Counted from the first letter of the stretch, positions 41,101-51,450 are shown. The stretch is 64,000 nucleotides of DNA from Vanilla planifolia (GCA_023846275.1 CM043865.1:31882412-31946411), one strand, 5' to 3'. Notes: generated by a model not told the origin, from the letters alone. Numbers and translations: made by a program.

Positions 41101-44100
41101 TCACATGATTTAATTTCTTTTGAGTATTAAAATATTTTATGACATAGTTATTAGTGGTTAAAATAAATTTTTTATTGAGTAAATAATGCCCTTAATATCT
41201 TAAAGCTTGAACAATCATAAAACTCCTTATCACATGTAGAATATATTTGTTTTGCTTAATTCAACTTCTCATTATAAATTATTGGATGTTTTTCTTTTCT
41301 CAAAATTTCATAAACTCTTATTCTAGAATCTCAAGTATCTTGGAAAATTTTTGTAATTTTAAAATAGATGAATGATTGTAATTTGGGTAAAAGCCTGTTT
41401 TGCTCTCTTAATTCATGGAAATCAATTTTTCTTTAATAAGCAAGTTATTGATGTTACAACGGTGCTAAAATCTTTAATAAACCTACTATGTAGTATAGTT
41501 AGCTTATGAAAATTGTGGGCTTCAATGAGACTTGTGGGTATAAGTTGTTCCACTTATGTTTTAACTTTTATAGGATTAAATTGAAGACTTTAAGCATACA
41601 CAATGAAATTTGAAAAATTCATTTTTTTTCTTCATAATTAAATTGTTTTTAGATTCAAAATCAAGTTTTCTTTTCCTAACTTCTCAAAAACTTTCTAAGG
41701 TGATCCAAATGGATGCTTTGATTTGGTTCATAAATTGAGATATCATTAAAATATATCATAATAAATCTTCTTATGAAAAGTTTCAAAATTATATTCATTA
41801 AACTCATCAGAGCATTATATTTATTGGATATTTTAAAAAACATAATAAATTATTCATATAATCTATCTGCAGTTTTAAAGACTTTCTTTTATTCATCTTT
41901 AGTGTTAATCTTAATTTGATTATCTGCAGTAGTTGGAACTAGAAACTAAATTCAATATATCATCCTTGGCTATGACAAACTTATATTTGATGGTAATTTT
42001 GTTGATGTACATATTGTCAATTTATGTTTTTCAATTTTTATCCTTCTTAGGTGTTAACAGGATAAGAATAACACAACTTTCTAAGGAGTTTATTTACTTA
42101 TCTCTCAAGCTCGACATATTGAGTAGAGATCATCTTATAATATAGGAAATTTGATAGTTGTAAACCTAAGATAAAATCAATAGTATACTAAATGTCTCTC
42201 ATTGGAAGTAACTCGTTTAAGAGCTCCTTTAAAATATAGTTAATAAACTCTTTCTAGTACTTTTGTAACTATAATGGAAATGTCTCCCATATTTTTTTAG
42301 TTAGAATTTTCTTCATATGAATGAAAAACAAAGAATTATTTTTAGAGAATTCTTTTTTAAGATGTTTAGACCTAATTTTTTCTAATTTTGAATATTTTTG
42401 TTCCTTCGAATAATTCTTTTGATTTAGTAATTACAAGTTCTCTAATAAGAAAAAAAATAATTAATTATAACTTTTTCTTCTATAAAGTAATAGATTTTGA
42501 TTCTAGAGATGGCTTAGAACGTTAATTAGATGATCTTAAAAGTTGTAATATAATATTTTGATCATTGAATTTGAATACATGTTCATAAATTATCACTTCT
42601 AAATTATATATAATTAAGATCTCTCTAATATGATATATGTTGTCTATAGGTAGAATATCATAATAAATTTTATATTTATCTTAAAGGCACAAAACACATG
42701 GAATGCCTAAGGATTTCGTTTAGTCTTTAGATTAACTCTCTTGAATGCAATTGCGAAAGATCAAATTTGTGACACTTAACCCATTTATAATTTGTTTCAA
42801 TTTGTCATTTCACGTCAGAAATGCACTAAAATAAATATCTCATGCACTTATGTGCTCATCTTCTTCATTCCCTCATTGTCTTTCCTCATTAGTCAAGATG
42901 ATTTTTTCTTCTTCTATCTCTTCATATTCAAGCTCAAGCTGATCTTCTTTCTAGTGTTTAAAATAAATTTAAATTGTTACTTTATATTCATGTTGTTTGT
43001 GTCTATAATGGTATACTAGGGATTATTTATAGTACACTTAGTAGCTAGAATACTAGATTGAAATGAAGATAGATTAGGCTTAGTGATACTCTTGGATGTG
43101 TTAGAGTTGACTCTTTAGTTTTAAGTCTATTATTCAAAAGGTTTTTAAAATCTTTCCAATAATTGGGATGATACTTGCTTTTTTTAGGGACTAAGAATTA
43201 TGTAATTCTATTATTTTTCCTGATTTTCAATCTTGCTTAAGATAAATCTATTGGTCAGCTATCAATTATATTATGACAATTGTTCTAGTCACTAATTCCT
43301 CAAAGGTATTGAGATATTTCACAATATTAGAATTTTCATGTTTTAAAGTATGAAATTGTTCATGTATTTTTTTATCATGGTAATTAGGATAATACTTATT
43401 TTTTTCATCTCTTGTTAATGTTTTTTATTTAGCCTTTGTTCTTATGCTAAAGTATTAGTCTAAAACGTTTTTTGCATATCTTATTTGGTAGTCATTAAAT
43501 ACGGATTATTACAGTATATGACATAGCAAAGCCTTTGTTTTGACCTGCAAAAATGGTGTAGAAAGTCTAATACCTTTGGTGATGATTGCATGTGTCCTTG
43601 AAAAGGGCAAAGGGCATCGATGGTTGGAGGGATAAAAGAGCCAACAGTGGTAAGAATTAGAGGGAAGTGGTCTTAGTAGTGGTGAGGATAAGAGAAAGGG
43701 TACTAAACTATGGTGTAGTAGAGAGAGAGGCCCAATCAGTGATAAGTCGAGAGTTAGGGCTGATAATGGTGAGGGGAGAGGTGGGATAGTTGGCAACAAG
43801 AGAAAGGGTAGTTCTTGTTGCAGCTAGGAGAGGGAGGGTGGTATTGATGGCGATGTGGAGGGAGAGAATTCTAACAATAATATGAAAGAAAGAGAATTTT
43901 GAAGGTAGTAGAGGAGAGAAGGGGGTTTGATGGTAGTAAAGATGTGAGAGTTATTCCGATAGTAATGTGGAGGGAGAAAACTTTGGTGATTGTGGTTGAG
44001 GGGAGAGATGATTCAAAGAGAAATGTTAGCTTTCACCTTCTTGAGAAAATTTTCTTGTGCATTTATATAATAGATCCAATCTAGGTAGTTTTTGGAAAAT

Positions 44101-47100
44101 TGATAAAGTCTAAGACCAATTTTTTATTTTTTTGATTAAGAGATTAAATAGATTCCAAGTTATAAATTTAAACGAAATAAAATAAATAAAATAATTCAAC
44201 TTAAAAATTAACTGGATAAACAAGATAAACAAAAAACAAGAAGATAACTCCAAAGCAGAAACATCATAGCTCATAAATAATGAATTTTTATGATCCATTA
44301 ATTAGAAAAAGATACTTTAAAGTTATTTTCAAGTTTTTATTTGCTTTTGTTTTGTGTTCTACTCCAAGTTTTATAATGAACCTAGGCCTTATGCATTTTG
44401 AGCTCTTTCAGGTCCTCTTGTGTTGCATCAATATCTGTTGAGATGGATGACTAAGACGATCATATCAAGTAGAATGAGATGTGAGTAACACATTGTAAGT
44501 GGAATAGGTAGGTTCTAGCTTTGCGGTAGAATGTGTAATCAATGTTAAAGATAACTGCCAAGGAGCACTAAATTCGTGTGGGAATCCTTTGCAACATAAG
44601 ATGAAGGATGGAATTCAATAAATATATTATTATCATTGGGAAATGGCTAATTGATAGTAAATTTTTTGTTATATCAAGAACACTAAGGATCTTTAAAGGA
44701 AGTGCTCGAGAGTTTCTTTGTAGGAAGGAATAACCAAAATTAATTAGGAGCTGTATTACCATTTCCAACTTATATGGAATTTGAGCCGATGTAAAGATTG
44801 CTGATTTGAAAGATTTGTAGATCATAGGTATGTGGTGTCAGAGTCAAGATACCATTGGGATCAATATGGGTTGAGGAAACAGTAAATGTAAATGGTGATG
44901 GCAGATGAGTGGATATACATCAAGGTTTTGACAAGGATAATAGTTGAGAGCAATGTGACCAGATTTGTTGCTAAGTTGGCAGATAATAATACCTTGACCA
45001 TAAAACGGTGAACAAATGTGGCTGTGACCTCTGCTCCAACCACGGTGAATAGGCAGAGGAACTGGATTAGCATGAGTGAGAGAATTTGGAGCATTTGGAG
45101 AGTGAAATTGCGAGTTGTTGCTTTGATTGGTTCACTACATAACATCACATGGTTGAGCAGCAATCTAGTGAAATCTTCCAAAGAAATTGGGTCTAGTTTG
45201 TCAGTGCTCGCATTAGCAAAGTAGCCCTAATTTGGACCCAAACTGTGTGGGAAACTAAGATACTATGAGTTTTAGATTTAGTTTTGTGGACATAATCTGA
45301 CATGGTCATGTATCCTTTCTTGAGTGTACGCACCTGAAGTTCTAATTGTTGAATTCTTACTTGAGAGCTTGATGTATAAAGGGCATGCCACATTTCAGTC
45401 GACATGGCATGCCTTAATACTTCAGCAAAAACTGGTTCGATGAGGGATGAAATTGTTCAACTGCGTATCAACTGATCTTGATGCCATCATCGGATATTTG
45501 GGACTTTGTTTGTCGGAGGCGGACGGTTGGCAACGGTGCTGGATGTGAGCCATCAACATATCCAAGAAGGCCATGGTCTTTGAAAATTGTTAGAAACTGT
45601 GATCTTCAAAAAATATAATTATTACATTCATCAAGTTTGATATTAAATGATGATATGGGCTAAAGTTGAGTGAGCCAGGTGGATGCTTTGTAATAAGTGC
45701 TGGTGGAGAAAAGGTGGATATCTCGGATGTCAGCGAGTTAGCCATTGCTGTTTGACATCTTGAGATGAGGAACAAAGCTGTGAGATGAGGAACATGGCTG
45801 CAGAAATCCAGGAAAGGGGCTTTCAGCTATTAGCCTATGGTAAGCACTGGACTTGCACCTGTGGAAATGAAACTAAGAACAGTATATTAGTTTTGTCGTC
45901 AAGGTACCTGTCAAGATGCATACAGTTCCATGCAACGAACATGTGGGAGGTAAATACAATCCAACGGCGGGAGAGGCTATTAAGATGATCAGCGGCAAAG
46001 ACATTCCCTTGGGAAGCAAGTAACTAAAGAACCTTGTAGACCTCCAGCGTGCTGTTGAGGGAATTGCACCTTTGATGAAATGAAGGACCTTTCTATGTTG
46101 TAATACCTAAGAAGAACGAGCAAAATAAAAAACCACTACCTCTTGAGTTTCTGCTTTCTGTTGTAATGTTTGGTCATTGATGCCATTTGTGTGTTCTTAA
46201 ATTTAGCAGCTCCCTCTCGTTTGCCATCCTTTTAACAAGTCCTTGTGGATGGCGAAGAATCTCCAAAGGTTAAATTGGAAAAGGCATCCTCTGAAAGGTT
46301 TGTGGAACTGACATGGAAATACCAGCATCATATGTTGTAATTTCTGCAGACTTTTCTTACTTCTAACTTTCTCTTAGATTGGAATACAAGTAGATTCCTT
46401 GTGCTAATCTACTTTACATTTCATTTCTTTGATCTAGTGCTATGGTAGTAGAGATAAAGGTTTTAAAGAGGTTCTCTTGTCTGCCCTTGGTTAGACAAAA
46501 GTTGAAGTATCTCCCGTTGAAATTGTGTTATAATTATTCCGCTCTGATATCAAGTAAGAGACAATCTATAGATATGGTAATCTATCTTGCATTGATGGCC
46601 TGAGAATCTTCAAGAAGCTATGTTTTGAAATATAAACATATACTTTGCTCTGTTTTTAGACTTAGCATTGTAGTCTAGAGTTACTATTCAGAACTATGGG
46701 AGAGAACCTTGATTTTCTTGAGACCTAATCATGGCTTTCAACCCAATGACCAGATTTTAGAGTCATCTAATGTGTATTTGAAACATCATAATGTTTTTTT
46801 CTTCCATATTATTAGCATTTATGAAAAAAGTGATATTTTGCATGTCCTAGTATTTGTTTTAATGATATTTGTTTGGTGCATTCATGTCTCAACTTTTGTT
46901 CTTTTTAGACAAGCATTCATTTTATATGTTCTCTCTTCTGCTCTTCTTAGAACAAAACATTCGATGTAACAGCAGTCCCACGCCATTTGATATTAGTGCT
47001 GTGCATTTGGCAATGCCTAAGGTTATTCCTTGGGATTTCCACTGTGATCTGTCAGCAACAGTTGAAGAAGAGATCAGCAGAGCAGTTTCAGCACTAGAAG

Positions 47101-48964
47101 AAAACTCTGTTATGAGTTTGGTGTTGCAGAAGAAGACCAACTCATGTGAAACCATTGATCCCTCTGAGAAGTTAAAAACTCCCACTGCTGCTAAAACCAG
47201 GAAGAAAGGAAAGTTAAGGAAGCACTCAAACAGTGATCAGACACACGTTTCAGATCAGTTGAACGTGCTAGAGGATTTTTTGGGTGATTCAAATTCTCCA
47301 GCAAATTGCATTGAAAGAACAGCCAAGCATAGACGTTGCTTGGTATTATCTTCACAATCTGATGATGGACTGTCATCTGATGAGCTCAAACTTGTTAAGA
47401 CTTCAGCACGAGCTGATGTTTACAATGATATTTCTACTTCACAAGGTCGGGTAATAAATGGGTCATCAGAAGTTGTTCAGATGGATAAGCCAACAACTGA
47501 TGCAGCTGTTGGAGATCCTTGTGGCATTACTGAAGTATCTTTAACTTCCCGTGTTTGTGGTACTTCAATAATGCAGGATTTATCATGCATGTCAGAATCA
47601 TCTTTCCTTGATGTGTTAGAGACAACACCCAATTTTCCTTCCATGTCCAACTCATTCTTTCACAGCTCGGGGACAACTAATTTATTTGATCTGAATATTT
47701 CTTCAGACATCCTTCGAGTAAGGGATAACGATGACGCACATGAAGCTGTTATGGTTTCTGGCATGAGTTTGGACGACCATAGTGGTATGGTGAATGCACA
47801 GATAGAGTTTCCTCAATGTCAGGACATTGAAAGTTTAGATAACAAAGAGGTGGATGATAAATCCAGTCAGTGTCAATTATTAGACGAGTGCAGCCGTGTC
47901 TTCTCTGTATTAGAACCCAGAGAAAGCATTTCATGCTCTGAAGAAGCTGCTTCTGTTCCAGAAACATGGAGAAAATTGCGCAGTCGACACACTGATCTAA
48001 AGTTACTGTTGTCCAATTCTAAAGATGTAACTTTGGTGACAGGCCTAACTTCTGGGCTTGCTGATTTGATATCTGAAGCCGACATTATGTTCAGAAACTG
48101 CAATTTGTTAATCCATGTGAGAACTTTTCCTTTTCTTCCTTATCAAAAAAATTTGTAATAGTTTTGCATGAAGTGTTTGAATCCTTGCAGGACAATTTGG
48201 AGCCATGCTCAACTCCTTGTGAGGAACCTGATTCCTTCTCCTGGTATAATGAGCATGTAGAGATGGGGTCTACCTTTGCTCAGCATGGAGTCTGCTATTA
48301 CACAACGAAGTATGCTGCAGCTGGATCTTGTTCGGGCTGCAAAACCACCTCAGATTTGGCAGAAGAAATCCTGGCTTCCAGCGCTAATAGCACGGTTTTG
48401 GGAAAACTGCTCTCACAGGAGAGTTTAACCGGCCAAAATAGATGCTTTAAAGATGCAGAGCTCAACTCACCCCAAACCACCGTCTCCTTTGGGAGGTAAA
48501 AATCCAACCATCTATCCTTGAACACTTCAACTTCTTGATATTCTTCGTTCAAAGCATCAACTATAGCTTACATTTTATTTCATTCTGCATTACTGCAGGG
48601 AATCAGAAGATGAACTTTACAAAGCCATTCTTCCTATAGTTCCTACCAGATTGTCTATGGTCTTAAGAGGTGTTGCGTTTCACGAGTACTTGTCATTCAT
48701 TGGATGCATATCAAGATCTGAATGCTCTCGACTAGCCGAAGGCTCGGTCGAGAATCCAAAAAGAAGGTGTGCTCTCTGTATCATTACTCACCTGCAAGCA
48801 TCAAAATGTAATCTGATATAATATTAACTTGTAGTATTTGCTTTGCTCTTTGGTTAAACAGGTCGAGGACATCACTGCATTACTTGTGTTCTGGAGCGCA
48901 CCAACTGTCTCTAGATCAAATAGAGCTTTTGGCCCGGAGGTCTTGCTTCGGGAGAGGAGGTTAA
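17188..48964 (+). CDS. ELG1: ATAD5/Elg1-type RFC-like AAA+ ATPase, 16 exons over 32 kb
   Basis: Large subunit of an alternative clamp-loader complex; in yeast and animals Elg1/ATAD5 with RFC2-5 unloads PCNA from DNA after replication. Exons: 17188-17415, 23878-24059, 27283-27459, 27597-27851, 27971-28056, 31366-31405, 31520-31717, 31828-31887, 33625-33707, 34825-35111, 35202-35293, 35369-35498, 46951-48116, 48191-48495, 48599-48766, 48862-48964; about 1190 residues, normal for plants. Seen: basic Ser-rich N-terminus; an HPFFS block in exon 3; LWTDKYRPE-VCGN across exons 6/7, the RFC entry motif; Walker A GPVGSGKSA across exons 7/8 (about residue 390); Walker B LFLFEEVDVVFDED in exon 10 (about 495-510); sensor-like ILTSNN; LGDIRRILILLQFW in exon 12; conserved AMPKVIPWDF opening the 1.17-kb exon 13; and TWRKLRSRHTDLKLLL near its end. 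Phases agree at every junction except exon 1/2, which is one base out, so a small exon is probably missing. All retroelements lie in introns, and the coding parts look intact. Confidence 0.9.
20042..20075 (+). CDS. Candidate small exon of the ATAD5/Elg1 gene
   Basis: A clean acceptor (TTTGTTTCAG) is followed by a short open, hydrophilic stretch reading TADSNKEAQK, then a GT-rich donor area. Using the donor at 20072 gives 30 bases; using the one at 20076 gives 34 bases. Only the 34-base form restores frame between exon 1 (phase 0) and the exon at 23878, which needs one extra base. The Lys/Glu/Ser content suits the disordered N-terminus. This is a suggestion from phase arithmetic and has no homology support. 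Confidence 0.25.
20650..21270 (+). mobile_element. RTE-type LINE remnant (reverse transcriptase, 3' part)
   Basis: A YDRV-like start appears near 20673, as in the RTE clade RT. The frame at 20914-21141 then holds FYKVRVIIMLYGIEYLPIK, equivalent to the FYRTxVRPAMLYGxECWxxK motif that closes plant RTE-type reverse transcriptases. It lies in the sense orientation within intron 1. Only the 3' part of the RT survives; the frame is broken and there is no endonuclease or clear tail, so it is an old 5'-truncated copy. Confidence 0.6.
21600..23210 (+). mobile_element. L1-type LINE remnant (RT and C-terminal region)
   Basis: Near 21650 a phrase like ISFHQSAFME matches the L1 RT motif xxxNQSAFVxGR. Near 22640-22790 the reading FWSGELEKKFIHYAAW, then KGGMKIHELQVWREILVVKLAMKF, matches the C-terminal region of plant L1 elements (FLWSG...W..VC.PK..GGLG...L..WN.ALL.KL.W). 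These pieces are in different frames with stops between them, so it is decayed. It lies in intron 1 on the gene's strand and is distinct from the RTE-type piece upstream. Confidence 0.55.
24060..27282 (+). other. Intron 2 of the ATAD5/Elg1 gene
   Basis: A 3.2-kb intron. The part from 25000 to 26460 differs in texture (more G, GAGAGA-rich near 25870-25890) and could be a decayed non-coding repeat, but there is no terminal repeat, primer site or protein motif that allows a name. No coding exon was found inside. Confidence 0.5.
30639..30646 (-). other. Primer-binding site (initiator tRNA-Met type) of the intron-5 copia fossil
   Basis: TGATACCA on the plus strand is TGGTATCA on the minus strand, the usual plant copia primer site complementary to initiator tRNA-Met. 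It lies immediately next to the LTR end, which fixes both the boundary and the orientation. Confidence 0.65.
30647..31019 (-). repeat. 5' LTR of the intron-5 copia fossil
   Basis: The block is bounded by TG at 30647 and CA at 31019 and, read on the minus strand, starts TGTGGGAGATGTAGG and ends CTTCTACA. It is followed directly by TGGTATCA. Length is 373 bp, a normal size for copia. Confidence 0.65.
31888..33624 (+). other. Intron 8 of the ATAD5/Elg1 gene
   Basis: A 1.7-kb intron with no recognisable element. A GC-richer patch at 33050-33120 (GGTCCAGGGCCCCTTTGAGG) stands out but has no match I can name. Confidence 0.55.
33708..34824 (+). other. Intron 9 of the ATAD5/Elg1 gene
   Basis: A 1.1-kb intron ending in a T-rich tract of about 18 bases directly before the acceptor CAG at 34822-34824. 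No element was recognised. Confidence 0.6.
35899..36122 (-). repeat. Candidate 3' LTR of the intron-12 copia fossil
   Basis: This block aligns directly with 45838-46067. Shared phrases include GCAAATACAATC/GTAAATACAATCC, GGGAAGCAA-TAACTAAAGAACC and the CTG(C/T)TGAG near the end. The pair brackets the copia coding region symmetrically, which is the main reason to call them LTRs. No clear primer-binding site abuts the right copy. Confidence 0.5.
38609..39506 (-). repeat. 3' LTR of the nested gypsy fossil
   Basis: Aligns with 43519-44430. Shared landmarks are the long purine-rich, GGAGAG-laden segment (38690-39090), the GACTAAATCCAAAACCAATCTTTTT block near 39209 and the end GTGTTTCATCA at 39506. 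The left boundary is uncertain by about 20 bases. Confidence 0.65.
43519..44430 (-). repeat. 5' LTR of the nested gypsy fossil
   Basis: Partner of 38609-39506. It has the same purine-rich GGAGAG segment (43600-43990), GATAAAGTCTAAGACCAAT near 44102 and the end GTGTTGCATCA at 44430. The flanking copia GAG-pre-integrase sequence begins immediately after it, which fixes this edge well. Confidence 0.7.
45838..46067 (-). repeat. Candidate 5' LTR of the intron-12 copia fossil
   Basis: Direct-repeat partner of 35899-36122, about 230 bp, with TG and CA ends. It lies about 90 bases upstream (on the minus strand) of the gag start. The expected initiator-tRNA primer site could not be recognised next to it, so the inner boundary is approximate. 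Confidence 0.5.
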
Positions 48965-49870
48965 ATGACTTATGTTGGGTTTATATGATTTACACTTAAC
49001 TTCTCTAATTATCCCCTCTTTGATTCAGGGGGTTCCATTTAATTATACTTTGTAAAGACAACCTTCACCAAAATGTATAGAGATGGACGTTATTTTATTC
49101 TAATATGAATTGCTCCACCTCGTTTTAAGTTTGATTTATTCCTTTTGAGTAGATTCTTATATTTATTCCTTTTGGGCTTTTGGTATCGTCTTCTTTGTTT
49201 TTTTTAATGGCATTTTAAACAATTAATTATTATCCCAACAAAATTGTAAAAATTGCTTTGTGTTGTACTCTGAGTCAAAAAGGTTATGTTTGTTTTTGAT
49301 AATAATATACTCTTTAAGTATGTTTTTATGATGATTTATTTTGTCTAAGTATGCATCTAATAATATAAAATGGGTAGAAATGGTGATAAAAAGAACATGA
49401 GTTGAATAGCATTTGATTATATAAAGTTTATGGAAGTCATCAAAATGGTGCAATGACGTAAAGAATTGATGAATAACAAGATTTGGTTACTAATTTTAAA
49501 AGACATGTGACGATTGAGTTAGTGCTTATCTTAGTTTAATCAATAGTAAATGCATCATAGGCTTACATATCAACATGACTCAAAGTGCACTCATGCATTT
49601 ACTTTAAAAAAGAATTTTTATTTAGATTTTATCTAAATTGAACTTATAATTTCTATATTTTAAAGTAATAACCAAAGCCAATATGATGAAAGAAAATTCA
49701 TGGATATTCAAATATGTCAAACATAAAACAAACCTAGGAATTACACATATTACTCCATATGTATGGTGATCATGTATTAGTTCATGCAAAGTCATCTAGA
49801 TAAATATTTTAATCATTTAAAGTCTTAGGATAATCAAATGATGCAATAAGCTTTAATTGACAAAAAGATC
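48965..49870. other. 3' flank of the ATAD5/Elg1 gene, AT-rich
   Basis: The first one or two hundred bases are probably 3' UTR. The sequence beyond that is AT-rich with no gene. No clear AATAAA stands at the expected distance, which is usual for plants. Confidence 0.45.
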
Positions 49871-49879
49871 TTTGTCAAA

Positions 49880-50400
49880 TAATATATCAAACCATTTGAT
49901 TAGGCATTCGATGAACATTAAACCCTTTGGTGGAAAAAGTCTGTCAACAAATTCTCAACCATAATTTAGATGTTATGTTAGAAGGTTATCATATCATCTA
50001 ATTGTTGTTTGATGGCTAATTCAATGGAAATTAGATTATCAACTAGCTTAGTTCATTAAGTGGTTAAGTTTGGTCACTTAAATGCATGTTGAATAACTAT
50101 TAAACTATATAATAAGTATCCAATGATTTGTTCGATGATGAGTACTATAGTAAATGAATCATTCATAAAAATTTGAGCAGAAAATGAGTTATGTTAGAAG
50201 GCTATTAAACAATCTTATGGATAGTTTGATTATTATTAGGTAGCATATCATCCAATTCAACAAAACATTCTATTTAAATTAAAAAGTCTAAATTGAACTA
50301 GCCAAATCATCTAATAAGCCAATTAGATTATTGCAGATCATAAAGATTAGCTCAAAAAAAAAAGGCTTCTTTGCTCAAATAAGCAAATAAATATTGGAGT
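49880..50400. repeat. Dispersed repeat rich in GATGATTTG/ATCATCTAA, right copy
   Basis: The block is made of phrases like CATATCATCTAATTG, CCAATGATTTGTTCGATGATG and CCAAATCATCTAATAAGCC. Its reverse complement shares a run of over 20 bases with few mismatches with 5820-5855, so it seems to be the same family as the block at 5480-5870 in opposite orientation. Confidence 0.4.
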
Positions 50401-50671
50401 TTAGGAATAGCTAGATTAACATTAAGAAATCTAAAAAGACTATAATTCTATTCTACATTGACTAGTAGAAAATATTATAGTGATGAGTTAAACATGAGAA
50501 AGATTTGTAATAACTGATTTTTGCAAATCAATCAGACTATTTATTTGAACAAAATCTTTGAAAGCCATCTATGCAACATTCATTTTGAATGTTTTTCAAA
50601 TACACACACGACATTTTCCCTTAATTTTTCTTTAATAAGATGTAACTTAATCTCTACATTTATTTTATCTT

Positions 50672-50693
50672 TTCTCTCTCTCTCTCTCTCTCA
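50672..50693. repeat. (CT)n microsatellite
   Basis: A perfect CT dinucleotide run of about 22 bp in the middle of a T-rich stretch. Confidence 0.9.
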
Positions 50694-51139
50694 AGAAATG
50701 TTGAGCTTTAATTTTTAATTTTTAATTTTTAAATTATTTCTGTGTTAGCGATCCCTTTTCTTCAATTTGTGGGCAATGGAAGTGTTGTTTCAAGGTTTAA
50801 TTTAGAAGGGAGAGATTGTTCAGTCTTACTAAGGTTTCAAAGATCCTAGTTACAAGATCCTTTTTTTTATATTTTAGAAATTCATCTAGTAATCCTATAA
50901 TTAAAAATTTGAGAAGATAATCGCCCATTGATGGTACAATAAACTTTATATTTTAATGTAAAAAATAAATAATATCATTTTTTCTTATCTAAAAGCTACG
51001 TAATTTGACAAAATAGCTTAAAATATTAAATTAAAATGTCAATGAGTAGAACTCATTAAAAGAAATTTAATGACTTTTAGCTTGCAATTATGAGCGCTTA
51101 AATTAATTTGGTGTAAATGATGGATATTAAAAATATGAA

Positions 51140-51142
<3 letters not shown>

Positions 51143-51203
<61 letters not shown>
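51143..51203. repeat. (AT)n microsatellite
   Basis: A perfect AT run of about 61 bp, close to 30 units. Confidence 0.95.
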
Positions 51204-51206
<3 letters not shown>

Positions 51207-51229
51207 AAATCAAAGAATCTTCATCACAT

Positions 51230-51450
51230 GTTCACCAATAAAAAAACTCATTGTTATGATTTAATAGATCATTAATAATATTTATAAATTTTATAAACAT
51301 GATCTTAATGCTCTCATCTAAATTCATGCAAAATAATTCATACTCATGGACAAGTATACTGATTTTGGTCTCCTCAACTTGAGAAGTACCCTTATAGATA
51401 ATTTTTAATTTTGATCAAATCTCATGTGTTGTTTTCAAGTTCATGATTCA
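51230..51450 (-). mobile_element. Ty1/copia gag fragment
   Basis: On the minus strand this reads as the classic copia gag (UBN2) block: a KIIYKGTSQVEETKI stretch, then LVHEYELF and IMFIKFINIINDL, equivalent to the E-GTSQVKE-KI-LL---YE-F-M motif. I could not find protease, integrase, reverse transcriptase or LTRs around it, so it is a stranded scrap of a copia element. It belongs to a different subgroup from the two copies inside the gene, judging by this motif. Confidence 0.6.

Larger units (their letters stand above)
38609..44430 (-). mobile_element. Ty3/gypsy (chromovirus-like) fossil nested in the intron-12 copia
   Basis: Two direct repeats of about 0.9 kb (38609-39506 and 43519-44430) flank an internal region read on the minus strand: gag/protease area (about 42200-43500), reverse transcriptase (about 41300-42200, with a YFNDISIY-like YxDD box near 41750), integrase zinc-binding and core region (40494-40919, including a DNIFIILNKFLKISHFIQC block) and the post-integrase segment (39879-40115, NYVLVHIYLDR). 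The order is that of gypsy elements. It is broken in many places. The LTRs differ at roughly a third of sites by eye, so it is ancient, and the copia it interrupts must be older still. Confidence 0.75.
35899..46067 (-). mobile_element. Ty1/copia fossil in intron 12, antisense, split by a gypsy insertion
   Basis: On the minus strand, from right to left: candidate 5' LTR (45838-46067), gag from about 45746 (start MANSLTSEISTFSPP) with the LQLRxQxxxLKKG-type UBN2 block near 45340, a zinc-knuckle and protease area down to 44570, and the start of the GAG-pre-integrase domain (HDRLGHPS-like) near 44440. A 5.8-kb gypsy element follows. The copia then resumes at about 38600 with integrase and, at 37350-37660, reverse transcriptase (WLFKLKYNPDETIEQHKA). 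The candidate 3' LTR is 35899-36122. Without the insert it is about 4.4 kb, normal for copia. It is broken in many places. LTR divergence is roughly a quarter or more by eye, so it is old. Confidence 0.75.
35499..46950 (+). other. Intron 12 of the ATAD5/Elg1 gene, 11.5 kb, filled by nested retroelements
   Basis: The donor after ATGGCGG at 35499 and the acceptor CTTCTTAG at 46950 join in phase (G plus AA gives Glu), so the conserved block LLQFWCQG runs directly into the exon leading to AMPKVIPWDF. About 10.2 kb of the intron is a copia fossil with a gypsy element inside. 46068-46950 is ordinary intron. Confidence 0.75.

Noticed and set aside
46207-46301. Possible exon after CAG near 46207 in intron 12
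   Set aside because: Exon 12 joins 46951 directly in phase and homologues need nothing in between. The candidate meets a stop or a wrong frame when joined to exon 12.
46869-46950. Upstream part of the 429-residue frame at 46869-48158 as protein sequence
   Set aside because: The Phe/Leu-rich start is intron sequence. The acceptor CTTCTTAG at 46950 joins exon 12 in the correct phase.
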